Below, piece after piece: positions 1 to 7,003 of a DNA stretch of 34,041 nucleotides. The first letter of the stretch is position 1. Each line of letters begins with the position of its first letter. A program made the position numbers and the translations under genes. The notes beneath the pieces were generated by a model that was not told where the DNA came from, did no database searches, and saw only the letters and a program-made list of their open reading frames with translations. The stretch comes from a virus: the IMG/VR virus record IMGVR_UViG_3300033049_000163, positions 1 through 34,041 of that record, one strand, 5' to 3'.

Positions 1-185
1 ATGTATGATCAATATATTGAAGACTGGGCGGATATGGTCAGAAAAAATTTTACTCTGAAATTAAGAAAGGAAATATCAAACAACCGAATCGAATTTCAGA
101 AAAAGATGTGTTCAAGTATGAGTCCTATGTAAAGCAAAAAGTGGAAGAATTTAAACAAGAATCTGATATCATAGCCTGCACCTAG
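1..185 (+). pseudogene. Flanking coding remnant at the left edge, two overlapping frames
   Basis: Two reading frames look protein-like here and neither is a complete gene. Frame 1 runs from an ATG at base 1 to a TAA at 130-132 (43 residues) and starts with YIEDWADMV. That resembles the C-terminal tail of P4-type integrases; the integrase in this window ends with LQDWADIVD. Frame 3, from about base 21, reads without a stop to a TAG at 183-185 and ends KVEEFKQESDIIACT, with a lysine/glutamate-rich helical look. The stop falls in the loop of the terminator at 173-197, so the frame-3 product may be the true 3' end of a flanking gene. The change of frame around base 30-60 suggests a recombination junction or a decayed gene. 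I do not recognise the frame-3 protein. Confidence 0.25.
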
Positions 186-197
186 CAGGCTTTTTTT
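173..197 (+). terminator. Intrinsic terminator
   Basis: A 7-bp perfect stem AGCCTGC/GCAGGCT with a 5-base loop is followed by a run of seven T on the + strand. It ends whatever is transcribed from the left flank and insulates the integrase region from read-through. Confidence 0.8.
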
Positions 198-484
198 ATT
201 TTGTGCTGTAACTAGGTACTTTTTTCAAAACGGGGAACCTAACGGGTATCCAAAACCACTAAACAAAATAAATTGATAAATTTCTATAGGTTAGTATCAA
301 TATGCTTCTAATGATCGAAAATTGACATTGGCAAAATTACAGCAAACTATAACAAACTTTAAAATATTCAAAATAATAAAAATCAAGATGATAGCAAATT
401 ATAAAAAACCTTTTAAAACTATACAAAACAGATCACATTGAGTACATTATTGAGTACACCTAAATTTTTCCGAAAGTGTACTCA
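186..484. other. Non-coding left prophage end; possible attachment region and integrase leader
   Basis: This stretch of about 300 bases is AT-rich and has no credible gene. It holds an imperfect tandem 12-mer at 230-241 and 242-253 (ACGGGGAACCTA / ACGGGTATCCAA, 9 of 12 identical). It also holds a TTGACA hexamer at 322-327 with TATAAC at 348-353; the 20-base spacing is too long for a good sigma-70 promoter. A set of TTGAGTACA boxes lies next to the integrase start. Short repeats upstream of a P4-type integrase fit arm-type integrase sites or autoregulation. No tRNA or tmRNA end is visible, so the attachment core cannot be fixed from this end alone. Confidence 0.35.
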
Positions 485-485
485 A
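438..485. repeat. TTGAGTACA boxes (two direct, one inverted) upstream of the integrase
   Basis: TTGAGTACA occurs at 438-446 and again at 450-458. Its exact inverse, TGTACTCAA, is at 477-485 and its last base is the A of the integrase ATG. Three 9-mers in 48 bases touching the start codon look like a protein-binding array. The likeliest binder is the integrase itself (arm sites or autorepression), but a phage repressor or excisionase cannot be excluded. Confidence 0.5.
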
Positions 486-1699
486 TGTTAAGCGATACAA
501 AAATAAAATCACTAAAACCGACTGACAAAATTTATAGAGTTATAGATTCATTAGGTCTTTATATCGAAGTTCGTCCAAATGGCCGAAAGTATTGGCGTTA
601 TCGTTATCAATGGCAGAAAAAAACTACAATGGTTGGTGTTGGTGAATATCCAATGGTTCAACTTGCAGAAGCTAGAAAAAAAAGAGATGAAGCTAAAGCA
701 CTATTAGGAAATGGTAAAAATCCAGCTGAAGAAAAGAAGGCTAATAACCAAGTTGTAGCTGCATCGCATACTTTTAAAGAAATTGCTGAAGAATTTAAAA
801 ATGAATATCTAAAATCAAAATCTGAACGATATATAAATCAATTTGACACTTCTATGAAGAAAGATGTCTACAACGTAATTGGTCACAAAGACATTAAAGA
901 AGTTTCATCTGCTGATATTCTTACGATCATGAAAAATACGATTAAGCGTATTAAAAAACAAAAAAACTTCGGTTCAGGTGAAGTGACTGCAATTCAAAAT
1001 CGAAAATTTATAGGCGCTGTTATGCGTTATGCGATTACTAGTTTACGCGCAGAGTACGACCCTACCCTTGCAGTCGTAGGTGCAGTTCAACGACCAGATG
1101 TTGAGCATGCTCGACCACTGACAAAAGAAGAAGCTAAAAATTTAAGAAGTAAATTAGAGAGCTATAGAGGATCTACAACCGTAAAAAATGCAGGATTGAC
1201 GATGTTGTACTCTATGTTAAGAACAATTGAAATTAGACGTATGCAGTGGGATTTTGTGGACTTTGAAGCAAGAACTATTACATTCCCTATTGCTTCGAAA
1301 CGTACCGGACAAACTCGCACAACCAAGAAAAATAGAATTCACATTGTTCCAATGTCTGATCAAATTTTTAAAATCTTGAAAGATCAATATGTCGTAACTG
1401 GCAACCAAGAATATGTTTTTTCTTCAGTATATAAAACGGGGATGATTGCCTCAACGACACTAAATAGAATGCTTGAATATATTGGTCTTGGTGAAGTAAC
1501 AGCTCATGATTTTAGGGCAACAGCATCAACGTTACTGAATGAAAAAGGATATGATGAAGATTGGATTGAGAAGCAATTAGCACATGCTGACGATAATAAA
1601 ACTAGAGCCTCATATAATCATGCAAGATATTTAGAAGAACGAAGAAGTATGTTGCAAGATTGGGCAGATATAGTAGATAGCTGGAAGAACTTAAAATGA
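485..1699 (+). CDS. int: Tyrosine recombinase / prophage integrase (DUF4102, P4-type)
   Basis: Site-specific recombinase that would integrate and, with an excisionase, excise the prophage. The first ~90 residues are the DUF4102 N-terminal domain (LSDTKIKSLKP, then SLGLYIEVRPNG), followed by a core-binding region and a C-terminal catalytic domain. Catalytic residues are visible: the first Arg in MLRTIEIR, His in NRIHIVPMS, HDFR (the HxxR box), LAHADD, and the nucleophilic Tyr in RASYNHARYLEERR near residue 377. The DWADIVD tail is normal for the family, so the protein is full length at 404 residues. A GTG nine bases upstream (476) is open, but it lies inside the inverted TGTACTCAA box. The ATG at 485 matches usual family starts (MLSDTKIK), so I chose it. 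The stop overlaps the next gene's ATG (ATGA). Confidence 0.93.
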   Translation: MLSDTKIKSLKPTDKIYRVIDSLGLYIEVRPNGRKYWRYRYQWQKKTTMVGVGEYPMVQLAEARKKRDEAKALLGNGKNPAEEKKANNQVVAASHTFKEIAEEFKNEYLKSKSERYINQFDTSMKKDVYNVIGHKDIKEVSSADILTIMKNTIKRIKKQKNFGSGEVTAIQNRKFIGAVMRYAITSLRAEYDPTLAVVGAVQRPDVEHARPLTKEEAKNLRSKLESYRGSTTVKNAGLTMLYSMLRTIEIRRMQWDFVDFEARTITFPIASKRTGQTRTTKKNRIHIVPMSDQIFKILKDQYVVTGNQEYVFSSVYKTGMIASTTLNRMLEYIGLGEVTAHDFRATASTLLNEKGYDEDWIEKQLAHADDNKTRASYNHARYLEERRSMLQDWADIVDSWKNLK

Positions 1700-2424
1700 A
1701 AAAAGACCCTATTGAATTGGCAGTGTATATTGCCACTGGATTATTTTTAGCATATTTGATTTATATATGCTTTATTGCAGAACCAGATCAGTTCTTATTT
1801 GGAAATGTGTTTATCAAAAAAAACTCCATTGATTTTGGCGGATTTGGAGGCCTACTCTCTGGAGTATTTGCTCCATTGGCTTTCCTGTGGCTTATATTAA
1901 ATTTTAGACAACAAGATAAGAATTTGAAGATTGCTGAGGCACAACTGAATATTTTACTTCAAGAAATAACAAATAAAAGAAAGGTTTCTAAAGCAGTATT
2001 TACTGTTGATACTGAAAATTCTAAATATTATATTACTGGGGAGAGTGCTTTAAATTTCGAAATTCCACTTATATGCGATCGTGCTTTAGTTAATTTATAT
2101 TCTAATGGGTTTAGCGATTCTACACCTTTCTCTTTAATTCCATGCTTTTCAAGAACACAAACTTATTTATCTAACTCAAAAAAAACAATAAAGGCAGAAC
2201 AGAAGATTTATTTAAGTATTCTCTTCCATTTTGGGAATTATGGTAGCACAAATCTTATAGAGCGAGTTTTTCAAATCCATTACCTAGATATAGATGGTTT
2301 TGATCAAGTTCAAAATTTTAAGGCTTCACTTTATATTCCTGGTGAAAATGCTCTTCTTTCCTATGTAGAAGAAAACATAAAAGGAAGAAGAGCAATATTA
2401 TTAATTCAACCACAGAGTGAATAA
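1696..2424 (+). CDS. Two-helix membrane protein of unknown function, coupled to the integrase
   Basis: I do not recognise this 242-residue protein. Two hydrophobic segments are visible at about residues 8-28 and 47-68 (GGLLSGVFAPLAFLWLIL). They are followed by a short coiled-coil-like stretch (RQQDKNLKIAEAQLNILLQE) and a mixed alpha/beta domain of about 150 residues, probably cytoplasmic. It overlaps the integrase stop by four bases, so translation is probably coupled and the gene is likely expressed in the lysogen. The layout of two N-terminal helices plus a soluble domain recurs in the gene at 5152-5964, without obvious sequence identity. Cargo at this position of temperate phages often affects superinfection or phage defence; that role is inference only. 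Confidence 0.7.
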   Translation: MKKDPIELAVYIATGLFLAYLIYICFIAEPDQFLFGNVFIKKNSIDFGGFGGLLSGVFAPLAFLWLILNFRQQDKNLKIAEAQLNILLQEITNKRKVSKAVFTVDTENSKYYITGESALNFEIPLICDRALVNLYSNGFSDSTPFSLIPCFSRTQTYLSNSKKTIKAEQKIYLSILFHFGNYGSTNLIERVFQIHYLDIDGFDQVQNFKASLYIPGENALLSYVEENIKGRRAILLIQPQSE

Positions 2425-2427
2425 AAT

Positions 2428-3072
2428 ATGTGCTCAAACTATGAAATTCCTACCCGACAAGCCATCACCCTACTTGATGTCAAACCTGATCAGTTAGGTC
2501 TTGAATTAAAGACGCATATTTATCCCGGTTACCATGCCCCGATTATTATGAAAAACTTTGATTTGGATTTCGGCAAGTTTGGGCTCCTTCCATCTTGGGC
2601 TAAAGATTTTAAGTTTAGTTCTTATACTTATAATGCACGAACTGAAACTATCGCAGAGAAACCAAGTTTTAGACACGCTTGGAAGTACAGTAAATTTTGT
2701 TTGGTACCAGTTCAAGAATTCTATGAGCCTAAGTATATAGATGGTAAAGCTCACTGGTACACGATCAAACGTGAAGATGACCAGCCTTTTACAGTGGCTG
2801 CGATTTATGATGATGCTGTAATTAAAGACTCTAAAGTCAGATCGTTTTCAATGCTTACGATTAATTCTGATAACCATCCATTCATGAAGCAATTTCATGC
2901 GCCAAATGATGAGAAACGCTCAATCATTGTCATACCAGAAGAATATCGGAAAGACTGGTTGAATGTTGATAAAGAAAACGCACATGAATATTTCTTTGAA
3001 ATGCGTGATGAGTTTGTCACTTTTCCGCGTGACCATTCATCTGAAGTAGCCAAACAAAGTGATCTATTTTAG
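2428..3072 (+). CDS. SRAP domain protein (SOS response-associated peptidase, YedK/HMCES family)
   Basis: SRAP proteins cap abasic sites in single-stranded DNA through a covalent thiazolidine link to Cys2, shielding them from cleavage and error-prone repair. The gene starts MCSNY, so after Met removal Cys is N-terminal as required. Other active-site positions can be placed: Asn69 in NARTET, Glu100 in EFYEP, and His157 in QFHAPND. The usual HxRMP box is altered to HAPND here. Length (214 residues) is normal. It begins three bases after the previous stop, without a strong Shine-Dalgarno. Placement just before umuDC makes functional sense, since both act on damaged single-stranded template. I see no SOS operator of its own, so it may be read from the integrase side. 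Confidence 0.9.
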   Translation: MCSNYEIPTRQAITLLDVKPDQLGLELKTHIYPGYHAPIIMKNFDLDFGKFGLLPSWAKDFKFSSYTYNARTETIAEKPSFRHAWKYSKFCLVPVQEFYEPKYIDGKAHWYTIKREDDQPFTVAAIYDDAVIKDSKVRSFSMLTINSDNHPFMKQFHAPNDEKRSIIVIPEEYRKDWLNVDKENAHEYFFEMRDEFVTFPRDHSSEVAKQSDLF

Positions 3073-3102
3073 ATCACCTATGATTATCCACAGCTTTTAA
3101 AT

Positions 3103-3153
3103 TTGAAATTTTAAAACATACAAACTAAACTCTTGAATATGTAACGTAATCAA
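3103..3153 (+). promoter_or_regulatory. umuDC promoter with UmuDAb-type SOS operator
   Basis: A -35-like TTGAAA (3103-3108) and a -10-like TAAACT (3126-3131) are 17 bases apart. Immediately downstream, 3133-3153 is a 21-base imperfect palindrome with arms TTGAA and ATCAA and the core ATGTAAC. From memory, the Acinetobacter UmuDAb/DdrR operator has TTGAA and TTCAA arms around the same ATGTAAC core with identical total length. The box overlaps the expected transcription start and lies 11 bases upstream of the umuD ATG, a good position for repression. Acinetobacter species lack LexA and use UmuDAb in its place. Confidence 0.7.
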
Positions 3154-3164
3154 GTGGTGTTTTT

Positions 3165-3782
3165 ATGGATATTAAATTAGATGACAGCTCATCAAAAGCT
3201 AAACTTCAAAGGCTTAAAGATGCAAATCTAGATCACTTGAACGGTTCTAAAGTTATTGATATAAAAAAATATTCTTCAAAGTCTCGTCAAATTTCTGACA
3301 TCTCTAAAATCTTGTCATTTCAAGCAATAACTAATGCCTCAATCCCCTTAGTTTTAAACAAAATTGCTGCAGGTTTCCCTTCACCTGCCGAAGATTATAT
3401 TGATAAAACTATCGACATGAATGACCTTCTTATTTCAAATAAAGAAGCGACATTCATTGTTCAAGTTGAATCGCTTTCGATGAAAGATATCGGGATTGAT
3501 ATAAATGATTATTTAATTGTCGATAGAAGTATTCGCTCACAGCATCAAGATATTGTTATCGCATTCATTGACAATGATTTCACTGTAAAAAGAATGATGA
3601 TTACACAAAGAATGTCTCATGATGAATTGTTTGATATTTTTCATAATGAAAATGATCTTAGAAATTTGCCAGCTGTTTGGCTTAAGCCTGAAAATATAGA
3701 ATATAAACCTATCCTTCCCCGCAATGAACAAGAATTAGTAATCTGGGGTGTTGTCACCAAAGTTATTAAGAACTTCAAATGA
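3165..3782 (+). CDS. umuD: UmuD-like S24 autoprotease, long UmuDAb form
   Basis: LexA/UmuD-type Ser-Lys autoprotease. It is 205 residues, against ~139 for E. coli UmuD, with about 60 extra N-terminal residues like the Acinetobacter regulator UmuDAb. The self-cleavage bond is Ala69-Gly70 in AAGFPSPAEDY, the nucleophile is Ser105 in ESLSMKD and the general base is Lys142 in FTVKRMM. The spacings 70 to 105 and 105 to 142 equal those I recall for UmuDAb (84, 119, 156). RecA-stimulated cleavage would give a UmuD'-like form that supports UmuC, and the intact form may bind the operator just upstream. The stop overlaps the umuC start (ATGA), so the two are co-translated. Whether the N-terminal part truly binds DNA is inferred from the UmuDAb parallel. 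Confidence 0.9.
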   Translation: MDIKLDDSSSKAKLQRLKDANLDHLNGSKVIDIKKYSSKSRQISDISKILSFQAITNASIPLVLNKIAAGFPSPAEDYIDKTIDMNDLLISNKEATFIVQVESLSMKDIGIDINDYLIVDRSIRSQHQDIVIAFIDNDFTVKRMMITQRMSHDELFDIFHNENDLRNLPAVWLKPENIEYKPILPRNEQELVIWGVVTKVIKNFK

Positions 3783-5074
3783 AACATGAAGAAAAGATAT
3801 TTGCACTTATTGATATCAATAATTGCTATGTCTCGTGTGAACGCTTCTTTAATCCCAAGCTAAATAATGTCCCTGTTATAGTCTTATCAAATAACGATGG
3901 GTGTGCTGTAGCTCGCAGTAACGAAGCCAAGCAGATGGGCATCAAAATGGGCGTTCCACTCTTCCAGATTAAAGATGTTGTACAGAAAAATCATGTTCAA
4001 GTACTTTCAAGCAATTATGCAATTTACGCTGAAATGTCACGTAGATTTCATTCGATACTTGCAGGTTATGTCGCACCACATGAACAAGAAATCTATTCAA
4101 TTGACGAATGTTTTCTAGATCTGACAAGCTTTAAGAATAACTATAATTTAGTGGAATATTGCCAAGGTATGCGCGAACGCATTCAGGAGTGGATAGGATT
4201 GCCTGTGTCTATTGGAATAGGAAGATCAAAGACTGAAGCAAAAATCGCTAATCACATGGCGAAGAAAGGCAAACGTTTTAATGGGGTTTGTGATCTAGCA
4301 ACTATGGACCCGAAATATCGTGATTATTTTTGGTCGCTGGTTGAGGTGGGCGAAGTTTGGGGCGTAGGCAGAAAGCAGAATAAAAAATTGAATGATATGG
4401 GGATAAAAACTGTTTTAGATCTATCCAAAGCTAATCCACCTATCATGGGAAAAATGTTCACAGTCTGCATGCAAAGAACTGTCCTTGAGCTTCAAGGTAT
4501 CTCATGCATGCCCATCGATGACCAGCCAAAACCAAAACAACAGATCGTTGCTAGTCGGTCATTTGGTGTAAAAATAACAGAACTTCAAGATTTAAAGGAA
4601 GCAATGTCGAAGTATGTGCAGGATGCTGTAGGTCGATTAAGGAAAGAAAAACTATTGTGCGGTGTGATAACGGCTTTTGTTCAGTCCAACCCTTTTGATG
4701 CATCTGTGCCGTATTACAGCAAAGCTCAAACATACAAATTTGCTGAACCAACTGATTGTGTTCTTGATCTTGTTGAGGTTGCTTATTTGTTATTAGAGAA
4801 GATTTATAAACCAGGCATCAAGTACAAAAAATGTGGTGTGTTTTATTCAGATCTAATTCAAAAATCAAACCATATCCCCGACTTGCTTTCAGATCATCAA
4901 ACTAGAATTGAGAATGAAAACTTGATGCATGCCTATGAAGAAATACAGACAAAGTTTGGCAAAGCCAAGATCTCAGTAGGTCCGTGTTACTTCAAAGATC
5001 GTAAGTGGTCTATGAGTCGAGATATGTTGTCTAAGAATTATTTTACGAAGAATGGGATGATTAAAGTTAAGTGA
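3779..5074 (+). CDS. umuC: DNA polymerase V catalytic subunit UmuC (Y-family)
   Basis: Error-prone translesion polymerase that works with UmuD'2 and RecA. The palm motifs are clear: FALIDINNCYVSCERFF at the N terminus (metal-binding Asp12) and SIDECFLDL (Asp109, Glu110). The finger region SNNDGCAVARSNEAKQMGI is typical, as is the little-finger/C-terminal part with YKKCGVFYSDL. At 431 residues it is full length and intact. It overlaps umuD by four bases. In Acinetobacter, prophage umuDC copies can contribute to damage-induced mutagenesis in the host; that applies here only by homology. No clear intrinsic terminator follows the stop. Confidence 0.95.
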   Translation: MKHEEKIFALIDINNCYVSCERFFNPKLNNVPVIVLSNNDGCAVARSNEAKQMGIKMGVPLFQIKDVVQKNHVQVLSSNYAIYAEMSRRFHSILAGYVAPHEQEIYSIDECFLDLTSFKNNYNLVEYCQGMRERIQEWIGLPVSIGIGRSKTEAKIANHMAKKGKRFNGVCDLATMDPKYRDYFWSLVEVGEVWGVGRKQNKKLNDMGIKTVLDLSKANPPIMGKMFTVCMQRTVLELQGISCMPIDDQPKPKQQIVASRSFGVKITELQDLKEAMSKYVQDAVGRLRKEKLLCGVITAFVQSNPFDASVPYYSKAQTYKFAEPTDCVLDLVEVAYLLLEKIYKPGIKYKKCGVFYSDLIQKSNHIPDLLSDHQTRIENENLMHAYEEIQTKFGKAKISVGPCYFKDRKWSMSRDMLSKNYFTKNGMIKVK

Positions 5075-5094
5075 ATTTTAGATGGGGTGGGTTG

Positions 5095-5123
5095 TTGACT
5101 GTAAGTGATTAATTTTGCATTAT
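5095..5123 (+). promoter_or_regulatory. Possible sigma-70 promoter for the downstream membrane-protein gene
   Basis: TTGACT (5095-5100) and CATTAT (5118-5123) are separated by 17 bases in an AT-rich gap 29 bases upstream of the ATG at 5152. This would give the gene expression independent of umuDC. Confidence 0.35.
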
Positions 5124-5151
5124 TTGCATAATTTTAAATGAAAATGATTAA

Positions 5152-5964
5152 ATGAAACCAACAAAAGAAACTACAATTGCTATAAATACTATAGCCACAT
5201 TAGCTGTGGCAACATTTGTTGTCATGGGGGCAACTTTTATATTATTTTATTATCTAGATTCTGCTACCGGAATAAAAGATGCATGGTCAACAATTGCTAG
5301 TTTTTTTGGTGGTTTTGCAACTCTGACAGCAGCTTACATTGCATCTAAACTATTTAATGATTGGCGATTCGAAAAAGATCATGATACCAAGTCTACTTAT
5401 TTAAATAGTGCAATTTTTAAAATTTCTGAAATTCGCAGCAGTTTAAACCTTTGTAGAAGTAATGCAGCTAACTTAAAAAAAATAAACAATAATTTAATTA
5501 TTAAAAATGAATACCTTAATCATTTATCAATAAATCATCAAAAATTGCTTTTTCTTATGTATGCAGACTTAGCTGTAATAAGCAAACTCTTTAAAAACGA
5601 AAGTTTGATTATCCAATACAATAAATATGAAAAATATATAAATGTTTTAGATTTATTTAATCAAGATTTATTAAACATTTATGGAGCTTATTACAAATAT
5701 TATGTAAATAAAAACCTAACATTTAATATAAATGGTGAATATAATATATTTAGACCAATTTATAACACTAGCCATAATGATGCTACTTTTGTCATAAATC
5801 AAAATAATGTGTATAAATTTTTCAATAAAGATTTGGATAGAGTAATGGGAGATAAAAAAGACAAAATTACTTATTTAAATCATATTGAAGAATGTTTAGT
5901 AGTTCATGAGGAATTAATCAATTTATGTATTATTGAATTAAAAGCTAAAAAACAATATGAATGA
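5152..5964 (+). CDS. Two-helix membrane protein with a large helical cytoplasmic domain, unknown
   Basis: I do not recognise this 270-residue protein. Hydrophobic segments lie at about residues 13-36 (ATLAVATFVVMGATFILFYYL) and 45-63 (ASFFGGFATLTAAYIASKLF), joined by a short loop. About 200 residues follow that are rich in Asn, Lys, Ile and Tyr and predicted helical, probably cytoplasmic. It is even more AT-rich than the phage core genes, a sign of separate acquisition. It has its own candidate promoter. Immediately downstream, on the opposite strand, lies a remnant of a lysis gene, so the cargo was probably inserted into the lysis end of the phage. The topology matches many uncharacterised phage-borne membrane proteins; a superinfection or defence role would be inference. 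Confidence 0.7.
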   Translation: MKPTKETTIAINTIATLAVATFVVMGATFILFYYLDSATGIKDAWSTIASFFGGFATLTAAYIASKLFNDWRFEKDHDTKSTYLNSAIFKISEIRSSLNLCRSNAANLKKINNNLIIKNEYLNHLSINHQKLLFLMYADLAVISKLFKNESLIIQYNKYEKYINVLDLFNQDLLNIYGAYYKYYVNKNLTFNINGEYNIFRPIYNTSHNDATFVINQNNVYKFFNKDLDRVMGDKKDKITYLNHIEECLVVHEELINLCIIELKAKKQYE

Positions 5965-5968
5965 TCAC

Positions 5969-6106
5969 TCAATTAAGAGCCTTATTCTTCGCATCATTCA
6001 AAGCGCTACACTCGTTGTATTTAGCAACGGTATCAATGATCCATAGCGTGATTTCTTTGCCCTGCCCTGATTGAAGTTTGAGGAGTTTAGGGCAAGGTGG
6101 CATCAT
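5969..6106 (-). pseudogene. Rz1/o-spanin-like gene remnant
   Basis: On the minus strand, a frame ending with TGA at 5969-5971 reads MMPPCPKLLKL, then KEITLWIIDTVAKYNECSAL and ends NDAKNKAL. This looks like the C-terminal part of small Rz1-like lysis proteins of Acinetobacter phages, in which a Pro-rich PPCP stretch precedes a LWxxDTxxKYNxCS segment. The frame hits a stop just above 6122, and no lipoprotein signal peptide is left, so the N-terminal half is missing. An ATG at 6106 is available but has no obvious ribosome binding site. Its orientation matches the endolysin/holin genes further right, so it is probably the far end of the same lysis module. Confidence 0.45.
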
Positions 6107-6211
6107 GATATGAAAAAATATTTAAATTTTCCAATAAGCTGTATTAAGATAACTTTAGAAAAATTTAACTCATAAGTAATTCTATTTGGAACTAATGATA
6201 AGAGAAATCTG

Positions 6212-6610
6212 TTGAGAAACTATTATCACCACATAAAGGCTCAGTCTAGACTGTATCAAGTGATAGTCTATGGTTGTATTGCGCTCATCTCCATTAACTT
6301 CTTTATGAATGTATGGGGCTATAACGCTATACTAAAATATAAATTAAATAATCCTACAAATATTATTGAAACTTGTGCATATTTTAGAGGGGAAAGTAAA
6401 TCTAAAAATGGTTCAGGTTATTACCTTAATGTTGATAACTATATTTATGATACCCAAAGAATTCGTCAAAAAGCTTTTCCTTCTGGTTTAACATGGCGTG
6501 ACTTTTATGAATCTTTAGATAAACAGCCATCTAAGTGCCATAAGATAAAATATGTGCAACTTGATTCTATCTTATCGAAAAAGATTTTTATTTATGACTA
6601 TCAAAAGTAA
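6212..6610 (+). CDS. Single-pass membrane protein, unknown
   Basis: A 132-residue protein with one transmembrane segment at about residues 15-36 (YQVIVYGCIALISINFFMNV) and a probable periplasmic domain of ~95 residues. That domain carries two cysteines, Cys55 and Cys109, which could form a disulfide. The only suitable start is TTG at 6212, preceded by AAGAGA at a reasonable distance; no in-frame ATG exists until residue 32, after the membrane segment. I do not recognise the family. It sits between two minus-strand fragments of lysis genes, so it looks like inserted cargo rather than an original phage core gene. Confidence 0.55.
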   Translation: MRNYYHHIKAQSRLYQVIVYGCIALISINFFMNVWGYNAILKYKLNNPTNIIETCAYFRGESKSKNGSGYYLNVDNYIYDTQRIRQKAFPSGLTWRDFYESLDKQPSKCHKIKYVQLDSILSKKIFIYDYQK

Positions 6611-6690
6611 TTATAAACCATTAAATTAAGAGTGCTTTTTGCTATTTAATATGTAATGGGGATTATGCGAATTCGCTCTCACTCAGAGGG

Positions 6691-6861
6691 CTATGACTCA
6701 CTTAATCTTTCTGCATCAGCTGCGTGTCCATCAGCGGCTTTTGCCACTCTTTGATATTCTGTGATGCACTTTTCGAGTTTTTCACTGCTTTTATTGGTGG
6801 TTGGTATTTTTCTTGTCTTAACTGGAGATTGGAGCAAGTAGAAATTTGGATAGGAAAATTT
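6691..6861 (-). pseudogene. Rz/i-spanin-like (DUF2514-type) C-terminal remnant
   Basis: A minus-strand frame ending with TAG at 6691-6693 reads TTNKSSEKLEKCITEYQ and then RVAKAADGHAADAERLSES. The pattern of Cys, EYQxVAxxAD and HAADxxRL is typical of the C-terminal ends of Rz-like i-spanins (DUF2514 and relatives). Upstream the frame loses similarity around 6800 and meets a stop at 6862-6864. The membrane anchor and most of the coiled coil are therefore gone. With the remnant at 5969-6106 it brackets the inserted gene at 6212-6610, and it lies on the same strand as the intact endolysin and holin genes. Confidence 0.5.
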
Positions 6862-7003
6862 TTATTAAAAAAATATCTAATTAATCCAAAGTATTACTTA
6901 ATAATATTGAATTATTTTTTAAAAATTCAAACATTTAATTTATCATTTAAAGATGTTATCTTTGTTCCCAATATTTACTTAAAAATCAATGTTGCAGAAT
7001 CAT

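Noticed and set aside
322-353. Strong integrase promoter (TTGACA ... TATAAC)
   Set aside because: The hexamers are good but the 20-base spacing is outside the normal range, so it is only mentioned within the non-coding region.
476-484. GTG start for the integrase, three codons upstream of the ATG
   Set aside because: It falls inside the inverted TGTACTCAA box and adds residues not typical of the family; the ATG at 485 fits better.
6907-6930. A second UmuDAb-type operator upstream of the cold-shock/excalibur gene
   Set aside because: The palindrome has TTGAA and TTCAA arms, but the 14-base gap differs from the 11 bases in the umuD box and it lacks the ATGTAAC core; AT-rich chance palindromes are common here.
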